Part shown: positions 7,694-17,493 of the stretch, piece by piece
How positions within the stretch are numbered: position 1 is the first letter of the stretch
How the letters are laid out: each line of letters starts with the position of its first letter
Assembly (NCBI GenBank): GCA_946885645.1
Contig: CAMPGU010000056.1
Span: 1 to 17,493, forward strand
From: an uncultured Haloferula sp.
GTDB taxonomy: Bacteria; Verrucomicrobiota; Verrucomicrobiae; Verrucomicrobiales; Akkermansiaceae
DNA length: 17,493 bases
Direction of reading: 5' to 3'
Translations under genes and position numbers: made by a program
The notes under the pieces: model-generated
The model's database searches: none
What the model saw: the letters and a program-made list of their open reading frames with translations, nothing else
Told to the model about the DNA's origin: nothing

Positions 7694-9130
7694 TCACATC
7701 TCCAGCATCAGGCGCGTCGGATTCTCGATGCAGTCCTTGATGCGGATCAGGAAGGTCACGGCTTCCTTGCCGTCCACCATCCGGTGATCGTAGCTCAGGG
7801 CGAGATACATCATCGGACGGATGACGACCTGTCCGTTCACGGCCATCGGCCGTTGCTGGATGGCGTGCATGCCAAGGATGCCGCTCTGGGGCGGGTTCAG
7901 GATCGGGGTGCTAAGCAGCGAGCCGTAGGTGCCGCCATTCGAGATCGTGAAAACGCCGCCTTGCAGGTCTTCGATGGCGATCTTTCCTTCCTTCGACTTT
8001 TTCGCGTAGTCCAGGATGTCCTGTTCGATCTCCGCGAAACCCTTCTTGTCCGCATCGCGGATCACCGGGACGATCAGCCCTTTCTCGGTGCCGATGGCCA
8101 CGCCGATATCGTAGAAGTGGTTCTCCACGACCTCGTTGCCGTCGATCATGCCGTTGACCTGGGGCACGTCCTTGAGCGCCTGGACCACGGCCTTCACGAA
8201 GAAGGACATGAAGCCGAGCTTCACGCCATGCTTCTTGAGGAAGTCTTCCTGGACCGCCTTGCGGAGATCCATGATGGCCCCCATGTCGGCCTCGTTGAAG
8301 GTGGTGAGGATCGCCGCGGTCTGCTGGGCGTTCACGAGGTGCGTCGCGATCTTGCGGCGCAGCATGCTCATCTTCTTCCGCGTGGTGCGGCCGTTGGAAA
8401 CAGGGGCGGAGGCTTCCCTCGGCGCGGGAGCGGCCAGCGCGGAGAAATCCGGCTTCGGTTTGGCGGCTTCCGCCGGGGCGGCAGGGGCCGGAGCAGGCGC
8501 TTGCTTCGCCGGAGCCGGCGCGGGAGTTGCCGCTGCAGGTGCAGGGGCGGGAGTCGCCGCGGATGCGGCAGGGGCATCGCCCACGGTGATCCGTGCCACC
8601 ACGGTGCCGATCGCCACTTCATTCCCCTCCGGGATGAGGATCTTCAGCGTGCCGGAGGCCTCTGCTTCCAATTCGGTGGAAACCTTGTCCGTTTCCAGAG
8701 TCAGCAGCACTTCGCCCTTGGCAACCGCCGAGCCGTCGCCCTTGTGCCAGCGAGCGACATTGGCGGAAGTGATCGATTCACCGGCAGCCGGAACCTTGAC
8801 GTCCACGACCTGACCGCTGGCGGCCGGGGCTGGCGTTGCCGCGGCCGGAGATGGCGCTCCCGGCGCAGAGGCCGGAGCGGACGCCGGGGCAGCCGCACCT
8901 TCCTCGATGCTGGCGATCACCGTTCCGATCGCCACTTCCTCGCCCTCCCCGACGATGATGTGTAGCGTCCCGTCCGCGGCGGCTTCGAGTTCGGTGGAGA
9001 CCTTGTCGGTCTCCAGCGTCACGAGGGCCTCGCCCTTGCGGACGCTTTCACCTTCCTGCTTATGCCAGCGGGCGACGTTGGCGGAGGTGATGGATTCACC
9101 GGCGGCGGGTACTTTGACTTCGAGGGACAT
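7694..9130 (-). CDS. odhB: 2-oxoglutarate dehydrogenase E2, dihydrolipoyl succinyltransferase, two lipoyl domains
   Basis: The E2 core enzyme (sucB/odhB) transfers the succinyl group from lipoate to CoA. It has 478 residues. Lipoyl domain 1 is residues 1-77 with K43 in ETDKVS, then an Ala/Pro linker (78-106). Lipoyl domain 2 is 107-183 with K149 in the same motif, then a long Ala/Pro-rich linker (184-248). The acyltransferase domain is 249-478, with FNEADM (278-283) and the active site SYDHRMVDG (H449, D453). The succinyl-specific [12 protein letters not shown] stretch supports E2o over E2p. Two things are odd: bacterial E2o usually has one lipoyl domain, and the peripheral subunit-binding domain expected in the second linker is not visible. 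It starts 47 nt after odhA; no E3 gene is nearby. Confidence 0.95.
   Translation of the reverse strand: MSLEVKVPAAGESITSANVARWHKQEGESVRKGEALVTLETDKVSTELEAAADGTLHIIVGEGEEVAIGTVIASIEEGAAAPASAPASAPGAPSPAAATPAPAASGQVVDVKVPAAGESITSANVARWHKGDGSAVAKGEVLLTLETDKVSTELEAEASGTLKILIPEGNEVAIGTVVARITVGDAPAASAATPAPAPAAATPAPAPAKQAPAPAPAAPAEAAKPKPDFSALAAPAPREASAPVSNGRTTRKKMSMLRRKIATHLVNAQQTAAILTTFNEADMGAIMDLRKAVQEDFLKKHGVKLGFMSFFVKAVVQALKDVPQVNGMIDGNEVVENHFYDIGVAIGTEKGLIVPVIRDADKKGFAEIEQDILDYAKKSKEGKIAIEDLQGGVFTISNGGTYGSLLSTPILNPPQSGILGMHAIQQRPMAVNGQVVIRPMMYLALSYDHRMVDGKEAVTFLIRIKDCIENPTRLMLEM
8582..9121 (-). repeat. tandem duplication encoding two lipoyl domains
   Basis: Copies at 8900-9121 and 8582-8806 encode lipoyl domains that are about 70 percent identical by eye. 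Two stretches are fully identical: [20 protein letters not shown] and [13 protein letters not shown]. At DNA level the copies differ mostly at third codon positions, so the duplication is not very recent or has been kept by selection on both copies. Confidence 0.85.
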
Positions 9131-9177
9131 TGGAGAGGAATGGACGGATGGCTATTCGGGTGTGGCGCGGACCTTTT

Positions 9178-11958
<2,781 letters not shown>

Positions 11959-12025
11959 GAGCGGTAGATTCGGGTGCCGGCGGGAGATCGCGGAAATTCC
12001 CGCTTGGCCCCTCGCGCGCAGCGCT

Positions 12026-12054
12026 TAGGTAAGAGGCAGTCCCGGACGCGTCAA
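12026..12054 (-). promoter_or_regulatory. candidate odhAB promoter
   Basis: On the - strand TTGACG (12049-12054) is a 5/6 match to a sigma-70 -35 box. At 17-nt spacing it is followed by TACCTA (12026-12031), a poor -10. It would give a leader of about 60 nt before odhA. The spacing and -35 are good and the -10 is weak, so this is only a candidate. Confidence 0.3.
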
Positions 12055-12102
12055 CGCACAAGGCCGGTTTTTCCGGGGAAATCCTGCTCCCTATCCCTTT
12101 CC

Positions 12103-13035
12103 ATGATCGAAGTCCGGAACCTGACCAAGAGCTTTGCCCGCCATACCGCCGTGCGCGGCATCGATTTCAACGTCGAAAGGGGCGAAATCGTCGGCTTCCT
12201 CGGTCCGAACGGTGCCGGCAAGACCACGACCCTCCGGATGCTCACCGGCTACCTCCCGCCGACCTCCGGCAGCGCCCGGGTCGCCGGGTACGACATCTTC
12301 CGCCAATCCATCGACGCCCGCCGCTGTATCGGCTACATGCCGGAGAACGTGCCGCTCTACGACGACATGCGCGTCCGGGAGTACCTGAAATACCGAGCCA
12401 ACCTGAAAGGCCTGACCGGCAGCGAGGCGCGCCGCCGGGTGAACGAGGTGATTGACACCTGCGGCTTGGAAGGAGTGCGCCGGAAGATGATCAAGGTGCT
12501 TTCCAAGGGCTACCGCCAGCGCGTGGGTCTGGCCGACGCCCTGGTCCACCAGCCGGAGCTCCTGATCCTCGACGAGCCTACCAACGGACTGGACCCCAAC
12601 CAGATCCGCCAGATCCGGGACCTCATCAAACGGCTCTCCGAACGGCACACCATCCTCCTTTCCACCCACATTCTCCATGAGGTGGAGATGACCTGCAGCC
12701 GGGTGATCATCATCGATAGCGGCCAGATCAAGGCCCAGGACACCCCGCAGAACCTCGTCTCGGGCATGCGCGCCGCGGGCCGGGTGCACGCGGAGATTTC
12801 CGGGGATCCCGAGGTGATCTCCCCCGCCCTCCAGCGCCTGGACCACGTCAAGCGCGTGACCCCCGAGCGGCTGGACGAGGACTGGGTGCACTACGAAATC
12901 CTCGTCGATTCCGGCACGGACGCCCGCGAGCGCATCCACGAGCTCGCCTCCCAGTACGGCTGGCCGCTGCGCAGCCTGCACCGGAAGGACGCCACCCTCG
13001 AGGATGTCTTCGTGGAACTGACCCGGCGGGACTAG
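12103..13035 (+). CDS. ABC-2 type transporter ATP-binding protein
   Basis: This 310-residue nucleotide-binding subunit resembles the DrrA/GldA-type exporters. It has Walker A GPNGAGKTT (34-42, K40), the ABC signature LSKGYRQR (133-140), Walker B LLILDEP (153-159, E158), a D-loop at NGLDP and H-loop STHILHE with H189. The C-terminal 90 residues form the usual accessory domain of this subgroup. ATG 12103 is chosen because it begins right at the first strand (MIEVRNLTKSF); upstream in-frame codons are low-quality sequence. There is no permease gene: the next gene is convergent and its stop is 6 nt away. The membrane partner must be encoded elsewhere or has been lost. Confidence 0.93.
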   Translation: MIEVRNLTKSFARHTAVRGIDFNVERGEIVGFLGPNGAGKTTTLRMLTGYLPPTSGSARVAGYDIFRQSIDARRCIGYMPENVPLYDDMRVREYLKYRANLKGLTGSEARRRVNEVIDTCGLEGVRRKMIKVLSKGYRQRVGLADALVHQPELLILDEPTNGLDPNQIRQIRDLIKRLSERHTILLSTHILHEVEMTCSRVIIIDSGQIKAQDTPQNLVSGMRAAGRVHAEISGDPEVISPALQRLDHVKRVTPERLDEDWVHYEILVDSGTDARERIHELASQYGWPLRSLHRKDATLEDVFVELTRRD

Positions 13036-13041
13036 GCGGCG

Positions 13042-14193
13042 CTAGCCGATCGCCGGCACGTCCACCCAGCAGCCCTTGCGGTGGCTTTCCCAGCTCAGCT
13101 CGGCGAGCTGCACGCCCTTCGCACCCTCGCGCAGGGTCCAGCGGAAGGGCTCGTCGTTCACGACGTGCTTGAGGAAAAGCTCCCACTGGATCTTGAAGGC
13201 GTTCTCGAATGCCAGTTGATCCGGCACTTCGGTCCAGCGGTCGTAGTAGTTGATCGGGCTGTCGATATCCGGATTCCACACCGGGCGCGGGGTGACGCTC
13301 TGGTGCTGGGCCCAGCATTTCCGGAGGCCGACGATGGCCGAGCCCTCCGTGCCGTCCACCTGCATGGTCAGGAGGTCATCGCGACGCACGCGGACGTTCC
13401 ACGATGAGTTGAACTGGCAGGTGATGCCGGTATCCGTCTCGAAGATCGCGTAGGCGGAATCATCCGCCGTGCATTTGAAGGCCTTGCCGCTCTCATCCCG
13501 GCGCTCCTCGATGTGCGTGGCCGCCTTGCAGAAGACGCGCGTGACGTTGCCGAAGAGGTTGTCGATCACGTAGCGCCAGTGGCAGTGCATGTCGATGATC
13601 ATGCCGCCGCCGTCTTCCTCGCGGTAGTTCCAGCTCGGGCGCTGGATCGGCTGGCCCTGGTGCTCGCCGGTGAAGACCCAGTAGCCGAATTCGCCGCGCA
13701 CGCTGAGGATTTTCCCGAAGAAGCCCTGCTCCTTCAAAAGCTGATATTTGCGCAAGCCGGGAAGCCATAGCTTGTCCTGCACCGCGCCGTTTTTCACGCC
13801 CGCCTTCTCGGCGACTTCGGCGATGCGCAGGGCCTCATCGAAAGAAACAGCGGTCGGCTTCTCGCAATAAACGTGCTTGCCCGCGGCAATCGCCTTCTCA
13901 AGGAAGCCGATACGGTAGGGCGTGCCGGAAGCATCGAAGAAAATCTCGTTGTAGGAATCCGCCAAGGCGGCATCGAGATCCGTGGTGAAGCGCTCCACGC
14001 CGTACTTGGCGGCGAGCTCGCGGATCTTATCCTCGTTCCGGCCGGTGAGGATGGGATCCGGAACGACCAGGGTATCGCCGCACATCACGCCGCCCTGCTC
14101 GCGGATCGCGAGGATGGAGCGCACGAGGTGTTGGTTGGTGCCCATGCGTCCGGTGACGCCGTTGAGGATGATGCCGAGTTTGCGAGTATTCAT
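13042..14193 (-). CDS. Gfo/Idh/MocA family oxidoreductase
   Basis: This NAD(P)-dependent sugar or polyol dehydrogenase has 383 residues. The N-terminal Rossmann fold shows G12-V-T-G15-R-M-G18, then FFDASGTPYR (85-94) and the family motif C-EKP (110-113). The second domain shows GGGMIIDMHCHW with D201 and H205, the usual substrate-side D-x-x-x-H pattern. The substrate cannot be named. The start is ATG 14193, which overlaps the preceding gene's TGA as ATGA; a longer version would run into that gene. It is the last gene of the LacI-controlled operon and converges with the ABC ATPase gene. Confidence 0.93.
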   Translation of the reverse strand: MNTRKLGIILNGVTGRMGTNQHLVRSILAIREQGGVMCGDTLVVPDPILTGRNEDKIRELAAKYGVERFTTDLDAALADSYNEIFFDASGTPYRIGFLEKAIAAGKHVYCEKPTAVSFDEALRIAEVAEKAGVKNGAVQDKLWLPGLRKYQLLKEQGFFGKILSVRGEFGYWVFTGEHQGQPIQRPSWNYREEDGGGMIIDMHCHWRYVIDNLFGNVTRVFCKAATHIEERRDESGKAFKCTADDSAYAIFETDTGITCQFNSSWNVRVRRDDLLTMQVDGTEGSAIVGLRKCWAQHQSVTPRPVWNPDIDSPINYYDRWTEVPDQLAFENAFKIQWELFLKHVVNDEPFRWTLREGAKGVQLAELSWESHRKGCWVDVPAIG

Positions 14194-14489
14194 GAATCTT
14201 GGAATAGTGACTGGAAGAAAATGGTCGCACATCTCGCCCACGGATTTTTGTTAGCCGAATAATGCGGCATCCCATTTTGGGACCCCTTGGCCCAAGCGGC
14301 CGCCGCACCCAAAAAAGATTCTATCGTGCCATTCTCCCAGCCGCTCGCGCCCGGTCCAAAGGGAGAACTCGGTTTCTGCGCTTCGATCTGAACTTCCTCT
14401 TCACGGTCACCCCCAAGAGCAATGAGAAAGGCGATGAAGCTGTCCTCATCGCACACCTGTTCACTTAATGTTTGAAGATCGAGCTTCAT
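14190..14489 (-). CDS. small DUF7660-like protein
   Basis: This is a 99-residue soluble protein. It fits the pattern I recall for DUF7660: D-x-x-S-F-x-x-F-x-x-A-L (15-25), D-R-E-E-E (28-32), P-S-S-P-F-G-P-G-A-S-G-W-E-N-G-T-I-E-S-F-L (40-60), an A-A-W segment and a C-terminal NPW (82-84). No function is established for the family. It is joined at both ends by 4-nt ATGA overlaps, to the TIM-barrel isomerase (TGA 14488-14486 with ATG 14489-14487) and to the Gfo/Idh gene, which argues strongly that it is translated. It has no signal peptide or membrane segment. Confidence 0.8.
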   Translation of the reverse strand: MKLDLQTLSEQVCDEDSFIAFLIALGGDREEEVQIEAQKPSSPFGPGASGWENGTIESFLGAAAAWAKGSQNGMPHYSANKNPWARCATIFFQSLFQDS

Positions 14490-15298
14490 AGCGGCGTGCA
14501 GGATTCAACGATCTTCTCCAGGAAGTCGTGCTGGTTCTCCGCCCAGTACTTGCGGGAGAAAATTTCCACTTCGGTCAGCCCGGTGAAGCCCGCTGCCTGC
14601 ACCATCTTCGCGATGCGGGCGGAGGCATTCACGCCCTCCCCCGGCAGCCCGCGGTCGAGCAGCACGTGGTCGAAGTCCGGCTTGAACTCACAGACGTGGA
14701 AGGCGAAGAGGCGGTCCGCTGCCGCGCAGCGGTGGATCTGCGCCTCCAGCCCGCTTTCCCACCAGACGTGGAAGACATCGAGCGCCACGCCGACGAGCGG
14801 GTGATCGATCGATTCGGCGAGTTCGTTCGCGTCCCGCATCGAGGCTACCGCGGAGCGATCCCCGGCATACATGGGGTGCAGCGGCTCGATGGCCAGCTTG
14901 ATGCCGGTGCTCTCCGCCTGCGGGATCAGGGCTGAAATCCCATCCCGGATCTGGTCGAGATTCTCCTCCGGCGTCTGGCCGAGGGTGGCGCCACAGACGA
15001 GCACGATCATCGGCAGGCCCAGCGCCTCCGCTTCACGCAGGGCCTCGCGGTTTGTCGCGATCGCCGCCTCCCTGGAAGACAGGTCTTTCCCGGTGAAAAA
15101 GCCCCCCCGCACCAAGCTCACCGGGGTGAGCCCGCTGTCGTCGAGATGCTTCTTCACCGCCTTCAAATCCTGTCCGGCCACGGTTTCCCGCCAGATCGAG
15201 ACACCGCCGATGCCCCGGCGCGCGTAGTTCTCCAGGCACTCGTGGATCGACCACGGCTTGTTCGTGAAAGTGTGGATCGCGAGGCGCTCGGGACTCAT
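14486..15298 (-). CDS. sugar phosphate isomerase/epimerase (xylose isomerase-like TIM barrel)
   Basis: This 270-residue protein is of the AP-endonuclease-2/xylose-isomerase-like family, which isomerise or epimerise sugars, keto-sugars or inososes using a divalent metal. Likely metal ligands are E138 in LAIEPLHP, D174 in VALDVFHVWW, H201 in FHVCEF and E245 in TEVEIFS. H177 and the K206/D208 region lie near the site. All expected ligands are present. The ATG overlaps the LacI stop and the stop overlaps the DUF7660 start (ATGA at both ends), so it is inside the operon. The exact substrate is unknown; a keto-sugar made by the dehydrogenase of the same operon is a reasonable guess. Confidence 0.92.
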   Translation of the reverse strand: MSPERLAIHTFTNKPWSIHECLENYARRGIGGVSIWRETVAGQDLKAVKKHLDDSGLTPVSLVRGGFFTGKDLSSREAAIATNREALREAEALGLPMIVLVCGATLGQTPEENLDQIRDGISALIPQAESTGIKLAIEPLHPMYAGDRSAVASMRDANELAESIDHPLVGVALDVFHVWWESGLEAQIHRCAAADRLFAFHVCEFKPDFDHVLLDRGLPGEGVNASARIAKMVQAAGFTGLTEVEIFSRKYWAENQHDFLEKIVESCTPL

Positions 15299-16281
15299 GG
15301 GGTGGATTCTCCGGGAATCAGGTGGCCGGTCACCCGCAGCAGCGCCGCCGGGCCCGCGTTCTCGATGATTTCCGCCTGCAGGCGCGTGGCCGCATAGCGG
15401 GCCAGCTCCTCCACCGGCAGGCTCACCGTGGTGAGCAGCGGGCGGGACAAGCGGCGCACCGGCGAGTCATCGAAACCCGTCACCGCCATCTGCTCCGGCA
15501 CGCGGACGCCGAGCCGGTCGAGTTCACTGAGGACTACGGTTCCCACGATGTCGTTCACGCAGATCAGAACATTCGCGCCCTTCGCCGCCGCGGCCACACC
15601 GGCCGTTTGAATCGAGGAAATATCCGGGAAGATCACGGAGTGCCGCTCGCGATCAAAGGGGACGCCGCGGCGGTGGCACGCTTGCTCGAAGCCATCGAGC
15701 CGCTCTTCGTGCACCTGGCCGAGCCCCTCGATCGAGACGAAACGGGGCCGGATTTCCGGCATCCGGCCGCGGAGGTGATCCAGCAGATCCAGCATGCCCG
15801 CCGCATGATCAGACCCGACGCAGGGCAGTCCTGGAATCGATCGGTTCAGCACCACGAAGGGCGTCCCGTGCTCCCGCAGGCTGTTCAACGCCTGTTGACC
15901 GGGGCGCTGGAACGCGAAGACGAAAGCATCGATATCCCCGCCCTTCTTGTGCGGATAGGGCTCGAAATCCGGCGAGTTCACCTCGCACAGGAGATTCAGG
16001 CCGCAGAGCGTGAAACCCCGCCGCAGCCCTTCGATCAGCGCGGCGAAATCATAGAACAGCGCCCGCTCCGGCTCCGCATGACGCGGCAGGACCAGTTTCA
16101 CGCTCAGGATGGCGCGGCCCCGGTGGCGGCGGATCTGCCGCTTCTCGTAGCCGAGCCGCTTCGCCGCCAGCGCCACCCGCTCCCGAACCTCCCCGCTCAC
16201 CAGCCGCGAGCCGTTGAGCGCCCGCGAGACAGTGGCCGAGGAAATGCCGAGTTGCCGGGCGATGTCGTCGATGGTGGGCAT
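15295..16281 (-). CDS. LacI family transcriptional regulator
   Basis: This 328-residue repressor has an N-terminal helix-turn-helix T-I-D-D-I-A-R-Q-L-G-I-S-S-A-T-V-S-R-A-L (3-22) and a periplasmic-binding-like effector domain. The C-terminal VTGFDDSPVRRLSRPLLTTVSLP segment is typical of the family. The hinge after LGY is E-K-R-Q-I-R-R-H-R-G: the position of the minor-groove leucine (L56 in LacI) is Arg, and the stretch is strongly basic. ATG 16281 begins right at the HTH; longer in-frame versions overlap the DapA-like gene. It starts 11 nt after that gene and its TGA overlaps the isomerase ATG. As second gene of the operon it probably controls its own transcription, most likely through the palindrome at 17249-17262. 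Confidence 0.95.
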   Translation of the reverse strand: MPTIDDIARQLGISSATVSRALNGSRLVSGEVRERVALAAKRLGYEKRQIRRHRGRAILSVKLVLPRHAEPERALFYDFAALIEGLRRGFTLCGLNLLCEVNSPDFEPYPHKKGGDIDAFVFAFQRPGQQALNSLREHGTPFVVLNRSIPGLPCVGSDHAAGMLDLLDHLRGRMPEIRPRFVSIEGLGQVHEERLDGFEQACHRRGVPFDRERHSVIFPDISSIQTAGVAAAAKGANVLICVNDIVGTVVLSELDRLGVRVPEQMAVTGFDDSPVRRLSRPLLTTVSLPVEELARYAATRLQAEIIENAGPAALLRVTGHLIPGESTP

Positions 16282-16292
16282 GGGCGGTTTTC

Positions 16293-17237
16293 TCAGAGAT
16301 AACCGAGGCGTTTGGCGCAGTCTTCCATGATTCCCGCCTCCCACTCCGGGCGGCGCGGGCAGAGCTTGTGCGGCTCCGGAGTCGGAACGCGGCCGATCAG
16401 ATGCTGGAACACCGCGCAGCTATGCTTGTAGGCGGGCACCGCAGCCCGGAAGCCGACATTGCCGAGGTATTGCAGGGCGTCGGTGAGTTCAGCATACCGC
16501 TCGTCCCCTTCCAGCCAGTATTGATCCCGCAGCGCGAATTTTTCCGGGCAAAAGGTGGCGAGACCCAGCAGGTAGTCGGATCCGTATTCGACCATATCGA
16601 TGCCCAGATCGTTGCCGGTGAAGATCATGAATTCCGGCCGCGTCTCATCCCGGATCTCCAGGCGGCGCAGCTCCTTCCCCCGGTCCAAGGAAGAATGTTT
16701 GATCCCCTTTAGGGCGGGAATGGTCATCAGCCCGCGGATGGTCTCCTCGTCGTAGATCATCCCGTTCGGCGCGAACATCTTGCCGAGCTCGAAACCGAAG
16801 ACGGACTCGTGCCCCTCGCACACCTTTGCGTAGAGATCGATGATCTGCGCCGGTGCCCATTCGTGAAAGCGGGTGGTCTGGAACAGGATGGGAGTGCCGC
16901 CGAAGGACACGATCTCATCCATCTGCCGGCGATAAAGGTCAACGAGATCCCCTACTAGCCCCTCGACGAAAACCCCGGCCACGAAATCCCGCCGACCTGC
17001 GATCACTTCCTTCGTCAGCCCCAGGATCTCCGTCCTCTCGGCGGCGGTCAGGTAATTCGCGTAGCCGGTGTCCATATTGACCGCACAGCCGAGGCCCGCA
17101 TCGGTGGTGCGCGCCACGGCTTCCTGAAAGTCCGTCCGCGCGATTCCGCCGTCGGCCTCGAAGGGCAACAGGCACGCGGCATACCCGGTGATCTTGCGGC
17201 GGAAGCGTTTCGAGGCGTGGCGGGTTTCGAGCGACAT
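16293..17237 (-). CDS. dihydrodipicolinate synthase (DapA) family protein
   Basis: This 314-residue TIM-barrel class I lyase/aldolase is of the DapA/N-acetylneuraminate lyase superfamily. K180 in LKGIKHSS fits the Schiff-base lysine. The classical GTTGE loop is replaced by NMDTGYANY (54-62), and the Tyr motif (YNxP) by an FQTTRFHEW segment (119-127), so it is neither true DapA nor a standard keto-acid aldolase. With the dehydrogenase and isomerases around it, it probably cleaves or dehydrates a keto-sugar acid. It is the first gene of the operon. A promoter-like sequence ends 8 nt before the ATG, so its mRNA may have almost no leader. Confidence 0.9.
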   Translation of the reverse strand: MSLETRHASKRFRRKITGYAACLLPFEADGGIARTDFQEAVARTTDAGLGCAVNMDTGYANYLTAAERTEILGLTKEVIAGRRDFVAGVFVEGLVGDLVDLYRRQMDEIVSFGGTPILFQTTRFHEWAPAQIIDLYAKVCEGHESVFGFELGKMFAPNGMIYDEETIRGLMTIPALKGIKHSSLDRGKELRRLEIRDETRPEFMIFTGNDLGIDMVEYGSDYLLGLATFCPEKFALRDQYWLEGDERYAELTDALQYLGNVGFRAAVPAYKHSCAVFQHLIGRVPTPEPHKLCPRRPEWEAGIMEDCAKRLGYL

Positions 17238-17245
17238 GACGCGAG

Positions 17246-17275
17246 ATTATTTGCATGCAAATTTATTCAACGCAA
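17246..17275 (-). promoter_or_regulatory. candidate promoter of the DapA-like/LacI operon
   Basis: On the - strand TTGCGT (17270-17275) and AATAAT (17246-17251, 5/6 match to the -10 consensus) are 18 nt apart. Transcription would begin around 17238-17240, nearly at the ATG (17237). The spacer and -10 overlap the 14-bp palindrome. The -35 matches the consensus at only three positions, so confidence is moderate. Confidence 0.5.
17249..17262. promoter_or_regulatory. palindromic operator candidate for the LacI-family regulator
   Basis: ATTTGCATGCAAAT is a perfect 14-bp palindrome in the 103-nt divergent region between the DapA-like gene and the second isomerase gene. It overlaps the proposed promoter, where a bound repressor would block RNA polymerase. 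Most LacI-family operators have CG at the centre; this one has AT. Confidence 0.65.
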
Positions 17276-17340
17276 GCATTTCCACCCCTACCCACCCGAG
17301 GCATTGCGTCATGAGAGCCGCTGCCCTTTCCTCTTTATCC

Positions 17341-17493
17341 ATGCGTTACGCGATCTGCAATGAAACCTTCGGCGACGTTCCCCTGGCGAAAGCCGCCGAA
17401 ATCGCCGCCCGGCTGGGCTACACCGGCTTGGAGATCGCGCCCTTCACCCTGGCGGAGGATGTCGAGATGCTCACCGCCGCCGACGGCGAGAGC
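17341..17493 (+). CDS. second sugar phosphate isomerase/epimerase, 3'-partial
   Basis: The first 51 residues of a xylose-isomerase-like TIM-barrel protein run off the right edge. The N-terminal strand MRYAICNETF and the L-A-K-A-A-E-I-A-A-R-L-G-Y-T-G-L-E-I-A-P segment are typical of family starts. It is transcribed away from the DapA-like operon and shares its control region. An in-frame ATG at 17311 would add ten residues, but family proteins start near the first strand, so 17341 is preferred. The bases before it are C/T-rich, with no Shine-Dalgarno. Confidence 0.85.
   Translation, partial: MRYAICNETFGDVPLAKAAEIAARLGYTGLEIAPFTLAEDVEMLTAADGES

Noticed and set aside
12091..12981. 296-codon - strand open frame inside the ABC ATPase gene
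   Set aside because: It mirrors the conserved Walker and signature motifs of the + strand gene and has no recognisable domain.
13021..13050. Terminator between the convergent ABC and Gfo/Idh genes
   Set aside because: Only 6 nt separate the stops, and no stem followed by a T tract could be found on either strand.
17270..17309. Inverted hexamers ACGCAA (17270-17275) and TTGCGT (17304-17309) as a second operator
   Set aside because: The arms are 28 nt apart, short enough to arise by chance, and one of them coincides with the proposed -35 box.

Overview
The window is a GC-rich, gene-dense bacterial chromosome segment. It carries central-metabolism genes, a respiratory-assembly cluster and a sugar-catabolism cluster. 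Protein character (DUF420/SCO/CtaB cluster, DUF1802, Gfo/Idh plus xylose-isomerase-like cassettes) and the complete lack of Shine-Dalgarno sequences suggest Verrucomicrobiota, perhaps Luteolibacter-like. That placement is an impression from recalled families, not a computed one. No RNA genes, insertion sequences, phage genes or CRISPR arrays were seen, and no stretch over 300 bases lacks a gene.

Left part (1-2477, + strand): sucC (5' end outside the window, and broken by an apparent 2-nt duplication near 395), a small VOC-fold protein with none of the usual metal ligands, and sucD, closed by a strong intrinsic terminator. sucC/sucD make succinyl-CoA synthetase.

Middle left (2492-7588, - strand): a compact run in transcription order ctaB (heme O synthase), a SCO-like protein that has lost its copper ligands, a second SCO-like protein with a CPHC motif (overlapping the first by ATGA), a DUF420/CtaM-like membrane protein with an EF-hand-type loop, hisD (histidinol dehydrogenase) and a DUF1802 protein. 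The first four look like a cytochrome c oxidase assembly set; hisD and DUF1802 appear to share the transcript.

Middle right (7694-13035): odhA (E1) and odhB (E2) of 2-oxoglutarate dehydrogenase on the - strand. This E2 has two lipoyl domains and no recognisable subunit-binding domain. Divergent from odhA is an ABC-2-type ATPase gene with no permease beside it. odhAB and sucCD together cover 2-oxoglutarate to succinate in the TCA cycle.

Right part (13042-17493): a five-gene - strand operon in transcription order: DapA-family lyase, LacI-family regulator, xylose-isomerase-like TIM barrel, DUF7660-like small protein, Gfo/Idh/MocA dehydrogenase. Three of its four junctions are 4-nt ATGA overlaps. 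A second TIM-barrel isomerase starts divergently at 17341 and runs off the edge. Their shared 103-nt control region holds a perfect 14-bp palindrome inside a candidate promoter, a good candidate operator for the LacI protein. The cluster looks like a regulated catabolic pathway for an unidentified sugar or sugar acid.
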